From an uncultured Pseudomonadota bacterium (GTDB lineage Bacteria > Pseudomonadota > Alphaproteobacteria > Rs-D84): a stretch of 64,000 nt of DNA. Made by a program: the position numbers and the translations under genes. The first letter of the stretch is position 1. Each line of letters begins with the position of its first letter. The stretch is from assembly GCA_902771695.1 (NCBI GenBank), contig CACXXP010000001.1, positions 118,541 to 182,540 on the forward strand, in the 5' to 3' direction. The notes under the pieces are model-generated. The model saw only the letters and a list, made by a program, of their open reading frames with translations. It did not search any database and had not been told where the DNA came from. This document shows, one piece after another, positions 60,033 through 64,000 of this stretch.

Positions 60033-61052
60033 TTAATCTTCGTTTTTATCTGGAATTTTGCCATCGGCCGATAACAGTATCGCAATCCAACGGGTTGAAT
60101 CAAATTGTGCCGTGATGATAAATGTGGCGACCAGCAGGGGAACACTGAAAAACATCCCGGCAACACCCCATATCAATCCCCAGAATACCAGGTTTATTAA
60201 AATTGCAAGTGTTGAAAGGTTTAATGTTTTTCCCGTCAGTTTCGGTTCAATAATATTTCCGAATACAATTTGCAGACCAATCAGACCCAATGCCAACAAC
60301 ACAATTTCATTTAATGTTGCACCTGATATCGCCGCAAACAATATCGGCATCGCACATCCCAATATTGCACCGATTGTTGGAATATAACTTAAAATAAATA
60401 TTGCAAATGCCCATATTCCCGCAAATTCCAAATCCAAGATATACATCCATGCAAATGATATCAGACCGGTAATCCCGGAAATCAGGGTTTTCATAAACAG
60501 ATATTTTTTCATGTTTTCGTCAATACTGTGAATGATATATCGCGCTTTTTTGCCTTGGCCACGGTTTGGAAATAACACCGCAAATTTTCTGTGAAATGTA
60601 CTCTGTTCAATAAACATGAATAACATGTATACAAGAACCATTCCCATAGATGTTGCCAAACGTGCCACCGATGTACCGATGCTGGATGCGATGGATGTTA
60701 TACTGGGGATTGCGATGGCGGTTACATCCAAACCAAATGTATTTGATATATAATTCCACAGGGAATTAAGACCGGCCTGGATATCGGGCATGACGGCCAA
60801 CAGTTCTGAAAACATTGGGCGAACACGTGTCGCAAATAAATATATTAATCCGATGAATGTTCCAAAGGCCAATATGTTTGATATGACCTTGAACAACAAT
60901 TGGTGTTTATCAGTTGGAAACAATTTACGATAATATGTTGCGGTCGCATTTATCAAATACCAAAAAAATGTCGCAACCAACAGAGGAATAAAAATAGAAC
61001 TGCCCAGCCAAAGTATGAAAATTGCCCCGGCAAACAAAAGAACACCGTTCAT
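60033..61052 (-). CDS. AI-2E family transporter (TqsA/PerM-like)
   Basis: 339 residues, about eight membrane helices. ILSYIPTIGAILGCAMPILFA and QIVFGNIIEPKLTGKTLNLS are the signature of the AI-2E/PerM family, and GLIWGVAGMFFSVPLLVA is the usual last helix. Members export the AI-2 signal, or act as Na+/H+ exchangers or other permeases, so substrate is open. It lies 36 bases downstream of sufC and may be the last gene of that operon. Confidence 0.9.
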   Translation of the reverse strand: MNGVLLFAGAIFILWLGSSIFIPLLVATFFWYLINATATYYRKLFPTDKHQLLFKVISNILAFGTFIGLIYLFATRVRPMFSELLAVMPDIQAGLNSLWNYISNTFGLDVTAIAIPSITSIASSIGTSVARLATSMGMVLVYMLFMFIEQSTFHRKFAVLFPNRGQGKKARYIIHSIDENMKKYLFMKTLISGITGLISFAWMYILDLEFAGIWAFAIFILSYIPTIGAILGCAMPILFAAISGATLNEIVLLALGLIGLQIVFGNIIEPKLTGKTLNLSTLAILINLVFWGLIWGVAGMFFSVPLLVATFIITAQFDSTRWIAILLSADGKIPDKNED

Positions 61053-61088
61053 TTATACCACCTTTCCTTTTTACATATTATATATGTA

Positions 61089-61769
61089 CTATTCTATCAT
61101 AACTTTGCCATTTGACAAAGTGGTTATATGCGATGGCGCAACCGCAGATGTGAAATCTGGTTGATGACTGATAAATAGAAATGTCGTATCGCGCATGGAA
61201 TGCATTACATCTGCAATCTGGGCACGAACCGTTGCATCTGCCCCGGAATCAGGTTCATCCAATATGGCCAGTTTTGGTTTAGTCATTAATAATCGCAACA
61301 ACATTAAACGTTTCCTTTCACCACCAGAAAAACCAACGTTTACGCACCTGTTTAACCATTCGCGTGGAATATTTAATTGTTCACGTGCAACCTCCAGCAT
61401 TTCCAGAAATTCGCCCATGGGTAAATCTGTGCCGTCTGTGAAATGACGATGTGCGGCAAGTGAATGTTTCAGAAAACTAATAATCGTTAATCCCGGAATT
61501 TCAGGCACATTTTGTGCACCCAAAAATATGCCCAACAGCGAACGTGTCGTTGCATTTTCATTTGTAATATCATGACTATCAAAAATTATTTGGCCGGAAT
61601 TTATTGTATATTCTGGATTGCCGGCAATCGCCCCAACTAATGTGGATTTTCCTGATCCGTTGTGTCCAGCTAGCAAATGGCGCGCACCAGATTCAACGGT
61701 TAAGTTTATATCATTTAATAATTTCTTGTCGCCAAATGATACATTCAGATTTTTTATCTCTAAAATCAT
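61089..61769 (-). CDS. sufC: Fe-S assembly ATPase SufC
   Basis: 226 residues. Walker A GHNGSGKSTL, ABC signature FSGGERKR, Walker B LAILDEPDSGAD (SufC has the D-E-x-D-S-G-x-D variant), and ISHQP as H-loop. SufC drives the SufB scaffold that builds iron-sulfur clusters. Its start overlaps the sufB stop by 4 bases. Confidence 0.96.
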   Translation of the reverse strand: MILEIKNLNVSFGDKKLLNDINLTVESGARHLLAGHNGSGKSTLVGAIAGNPEYTINSGQIIFDSHDITNENATTRSLLGIFLGAQNVPEIPGLTIISFLKHSLAAHRHFTDGTDLPMGEFLEMLEVAREQLNIPREWLNRCVNVGFSGGERKRLMLLRLLMTKPKLAILDEPDSGADATVRAQIADVMHSMRDTTFLFISHQPDFTSAVAPSHITTLSNGKVMIE

Positions 61770-63109
61770 TTTTTACCCCCATCGGTTGCAAGTGCCATTT
61801 GTATAAGTTGTTTTGATTCAACCAAAAATTCCATTGGTAATCGTGATAATATCGGTGTTGCCATTGAACCAATAATCAGTGCCGTTGCCGTATCTGTGTC
61901 AATTCCCGCCATATTTAAATATAAAATTTGTGTTGCATCTATGGCACCGGTTTTGGCCTCGTGTGTTTGGATATTATCAGTGTTTTCATATTTAATGTCT
62001 GGCAGGGCATTTGTTATTGCATTGTCCCCGATAATTCGTGTGTCACATTTTGATGCGTTTTTGCCACCGGTTCCCATGAATTGAACCAAACTGCGAAATG
62101 TTTGACGCGACCAATCCAGTGCGACGCCGTACGATACAATATTGGATGTCGTATTGTTGCCAATGTGCAACATTTTTGTCCCGGTGTCCGCTTGTTGTCC
62201 ACGGCGTGTGATGGACAGCGAATAAAAATCACTGGCTGAACCATCGCCGTACAATATTGTTGATGGATATTTCCAGGTCATTGCAGAACCAACCTCAAAT
62301 TGTGTCCAATCCAGCCGCGCATTTGCATAACATTTACCACGTTTTGTCACAAAATTCAGAATACCGCTGTGGTTATATTCGCCGGGATGCGCATCGCCCG
62401 GATGCCAATTTTGCACGGTTGCGTATTTAACATGGGCGTTTGCGTTCACAATAATTTCAACAACACCGCTGTGTAATTGGTGATTGGGACGGCGGGGGGC
62501 ACTGCACCCCTCCATATAACTAAGTTTGGCACCAGTATCCGCAATAATCAGTGTGCGTTCAAATTGACCAATTTTTGCTGTTTCTATCCTGAAATAACTG
62601 GCCAAATCAATCGGGCATTCGGTGTTTGGTGGAATATATACAAATGTGCCATCGGAAAATACGGCCGAATTTAATGCTGCAAAGAAATTGTCGGTTGGTG
62701 GAACGACACTGCCCAGATATTTTTTGACCAGGTCAGGATATTGTTTAACGGCGGCGGAAAAAGGTAAAAATATAATACCGCGCGCCGCCAATTCCGCCGT
62801 ATAGGACGTGTGCACAGATTCACTGTCAATAACAGTGTCAGTTGCCATGCCAAGCAATGCACGTTGTTCACCTTCGGGTAACCCCATTTTTTCATAAGTT
62901 TCTTTCAAATCGTCATTATTTACCGGTGTCGGTGTGTTGTAATAATTTAATGACGAATAATCTATGGGGGCGTAATCTATTTCGCCCCAATGTGGTTCTG
63001 TCATTTTTTGCCATGCGCGTAATGCCGCAATACGCCAATCGGTTAACCATTCTGGTTCGTCACGTCGCACGGATATTTCACGAACAAGATTTTCGGTTGG
63101 CCCCGTCAT
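61766..63109 (-). CDS. sufB: Fe-S cluster scaffold SufB
   Basis: 447 residues. SYMEGCSAPRR, NWHPGD followed by ILNFVTKRG, DTGTKMLHIGNNT, KCDTRIIGDNA and the C-terminal helix region identify SufB rather than SufD. The early Cys and the Asn/His-rich core are the cluster and ligand sites. No SufD is seen next to it, so the scaffold may be SufB2C2. Preceded by a membrane-anchored gene with which it overlaps by 4 bases. Confidence 0.93.
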   Translation of the reverse strand: MTGPTENLVREISVRRDEPEWLTDWRIAALRAWQKMTEPHWGEIDYAPIDYSSLNYYNTPTPVNNDDLKETYEKMGLPEGEQRALLGMATDTVIDSESVHTSYTAELAARGIIFLPFSAAVKQYPDLVKKYLGSVVPPTDNFFAALNSAVFSDGTFVYIPPNTECPIDLASYFRIETAKIGQFERTLIIADTGAKLSYMEGCSAPRRPNHQLHSGVVEIIVNANAHVKYATVQNWHPGDAHPGEYNHSGILNFVTKRGKCYANARLDWTQFEVGSAMTWKYPSTILYGDGSASDFYSLSITRRGQQADTGTKMLHIGNNTTSNIVSYGVALDWSRQTFRSLVQFMGTGGKNASKCDTRIIGDNAITNALPDIKYENTDNIQTHEAKTGAIDATQILYLNMAGIDTDTATALIIGSMATPILSRLPMEFLVESKQLIQMALATDGGKK

Positions 63110-63660
63110 TTATCACCTTCATCGGCGGTCGTTGCCAATTGGTATGCCTGGGTAAAGAAAGTTAACGACTGACCCAACAGGCCGTTTATAAATGTTGTTG
63201 TTAAAATGCCGTCTGGTTCGGTCGCATTAAGGTGATTTAATAAATTTTCGGCCCGGTTCATATAGTTTGATACATTGCGCTTTACCCCGGCATCCAATTT
63301 TATTGCCCGACGCAACTGTTCCATAACAAATGGGTTTTTCGCATATTCGTCCAACAGCCCCCCCAATGTCCGCCATAACGGATGTTCAGATGTGTTCCGG
63401 GGCATAATGTCCAAAGCCGCAAGAATTGGAATCAGATTTTGCAATAAATCTTGGTATATCATTTCGGCATGTTCTGCGACGGCATTTGTTGCAGATTTGC
63501 TTTTCAGTATACTCTGTATTTTCATGATAAGGTTATATTGGTACGAAATATTTTTGTCCATAACCTTGATTTGTTTGTACATTAAAATACCAACCGACAT
63601 CGTTACAATTACAAAAACAATCAATATCCCAAGTAAAATCAGTAAAAAAGTATCAGACAT
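63106..63660 (-). CDS. Membrane-anchored hypothetical protein upstream of sufB
   Basis: 184 residues from the ATG at 63660 (AAAGGAAAACACAAA upstream). The in-frame extension to 63849 lacks a ribosome-binding site and runs through the promoter of the divergent gene. One N-terminal helix (LLILLGILIVFVIVTMSVGILMY), then a helical soluble domain with several long amphipathic helices and a GGLLDEYAKNPFVMEQLRRA segment. Extended -10 promoter (TGTTATACT) near 63690-63698 on the minus strand. Unknown; the overlap with sufB links it to Suf assembly. Confidence 0.65.
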   Translation of the reverse strand: MSDTFLLILLGILIVFVIVTMSVGILMYKQIKVMDKNISYQYNLIMKIQSILKSKSATNAVAEHAEMIYQDLLQNLIPILAALDIMPRNTSEHPLWRTLGGLLDEYAKNPFVMEQLRRAIKLDAGVKRNVSNYMNRAENLLNHLNATEPDGILTTTFINGLLGQSLTFFTQAYQLATTADEGDK

Positions 63661-63768
63661 TTTGTGTTTTCCTTTTGTTATTCGGTTAAAGTATAACATA
63701 CTTTTTCCGATTCGTTTCATAAAGTTGAAATAATTTATAAAAACAATTGCAAAATGCATTTTTAGGTC

Positions 63769-63797
63769 TTGCACAGATTCGGTCAAATTGTTATAAT
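63769..63797 (+). promoter_or_regulatory. Promoter of the gene at the right edge
   Basis: TTGCAC (63769-63774), 17-base spacer, TATAAT (63792-63797) with the TGT extension. Confidence 0.6.
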
Positions 63798-63838
63798 AAC
63801 CAATAGTAAGTGAAGAAAATATCAGGAAAGGAAGAACA

Positions 63839-64000
63839 ATGTTTCGCAAGATTTTAATTGCTGCAATGCTTGCAACTGCCGCTGGGTACTGCTTTGCGGC
63901 ACCGTTGCCCCAGGTTGTTACATCAGAAGTTTTTTATGACGAAGATGTGGACGAAGATGAAAATACTTTCGTTGAAGAAACGCAAAATAATTATCAACGG
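63839..64000 (+). CDS. Exported protein (partial, runs off right edge)
   Basis: 54 residues visible. GGAAAGGAAGAACA precedes the ATG. Signal peptide (MFRKILIAAMLATAAGYCFA) with cleavage after CFA. The mature start is APLPQVVTSEVFYDEDVDED, acidic. Nothing can be said about function. Confidence 0.7.
   Translation, partial: MFRKILIAAMLATAAGYCFAAPLPQVVTSEVFYDEDVDEDENTFVEETQNNYQR

Noticed and set aside
1..64000. CRISPR arrays, insertion sequences, prophage or TGA-to-Trp recoding
   Set aside because: No spaced direct repeats, transposase or phage genes were seen, and TGA is used as a stop in several overlapping gene pairs.

Overview
The window reads as a stretch of chromosome from an AT-rich Gram-negative bacterium, most likely an alphaproteobacterium from an uncultured or host-associated lineage. 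The evidence is outer-membrane machinery (LptG, LolA, several beta-barrel proteins, NlpD-like lipoprotein), SecDF-YajC, TatABC, GatCAB, an RHH protein and a small J-domain protein of types I associate with alphaproteobacteria, and compact overlapping genes. The lineage is inference; no rRNA is present. The standard bacterial code is used (TGA acts as a stop in several overlapping gene pairs). Coding density is very high: no gene-free stretch exceeds about 190 bases, and there is no insertion sequence, integrase cassette, prophage or CRISPR array.

Layout. 1-3415 (minus): four-gene surface polysaccharide operon (RgpF-like, GT-A type transferase, Stealth phosphotransferase, GT-B transferase running off the left edge). 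3459-5297: typA. 5452-7831 (plus): five small unknown genes in one operon, three of which share C-terminal features. 7933-12776 (minus): serS, trxB, J-domain protein, Xer recombinase, a 43-residue membrane protein, lptG. 12893-22425 (plus): greA, mutL, yajC, secD, secF, a catalytically dead S41 peptidase, PAP2 phosphatase, ftsK. 22499-24493: two related beta-barrel proteins. 24490-25767: rarA. 25864-27870: a single reading frame joining YbeY to Lnt. 27874-29948 (minus): an odd four-gene cassette (membrane protein, HNH-like protein, SUKH-like protein, ribbon-helix-helix protein).

29992-37608: an unknown gene, trmB, gltX, a TraB/Tiki-like protein, a hemolysin III protein, a threonine-rich leader peptide and thrS, a small lipoprotein, a SPOR protein, tatA. 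37657-40334: dksA-like and trx (minus), then sufS-sufT-sufE (plus). 40409-46689: ftsL, ftsI, recJ, nrnA, lolA, tatB, tatC. 46742-53388: NlpD-like lipoprotein, exported unknown plus trypsin-like protease, tRNA-Lys, OMP, lipoprotein, autotransporter-like barrel. 53385-59550 (minus): miaB, two small unknowns, gatB, then (past a plus-strand tRNA-Phe) gatA, two unknowns, gatC. 59588-64000: ruvX, AI-2E family permease, sufC, sufB, a membrane-anchored unknown, and the start of an exported protein at the right edge.

The genes are mainly envelope biogenesis, protein export, cell division, iron-sulfur assembly and translation. Two themes stand out. First, many promoters carry an extended -10 of the form TGTGATATAAT, and several sit only 6-10 bases before an ATG with no Shine-Dalgarno sequence, which suggests leaderless transcripts. 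Second, several enzymes have lost signature residues (S41 peptidase, DksA cysteines, M23 ligands, FtsI KTG). The best candidates for new biology are the YbeY-Lnt fusion, the thrS leader peptide, the SUKH/HNH-like/RHH cassette and the 5452-7831 cluster.
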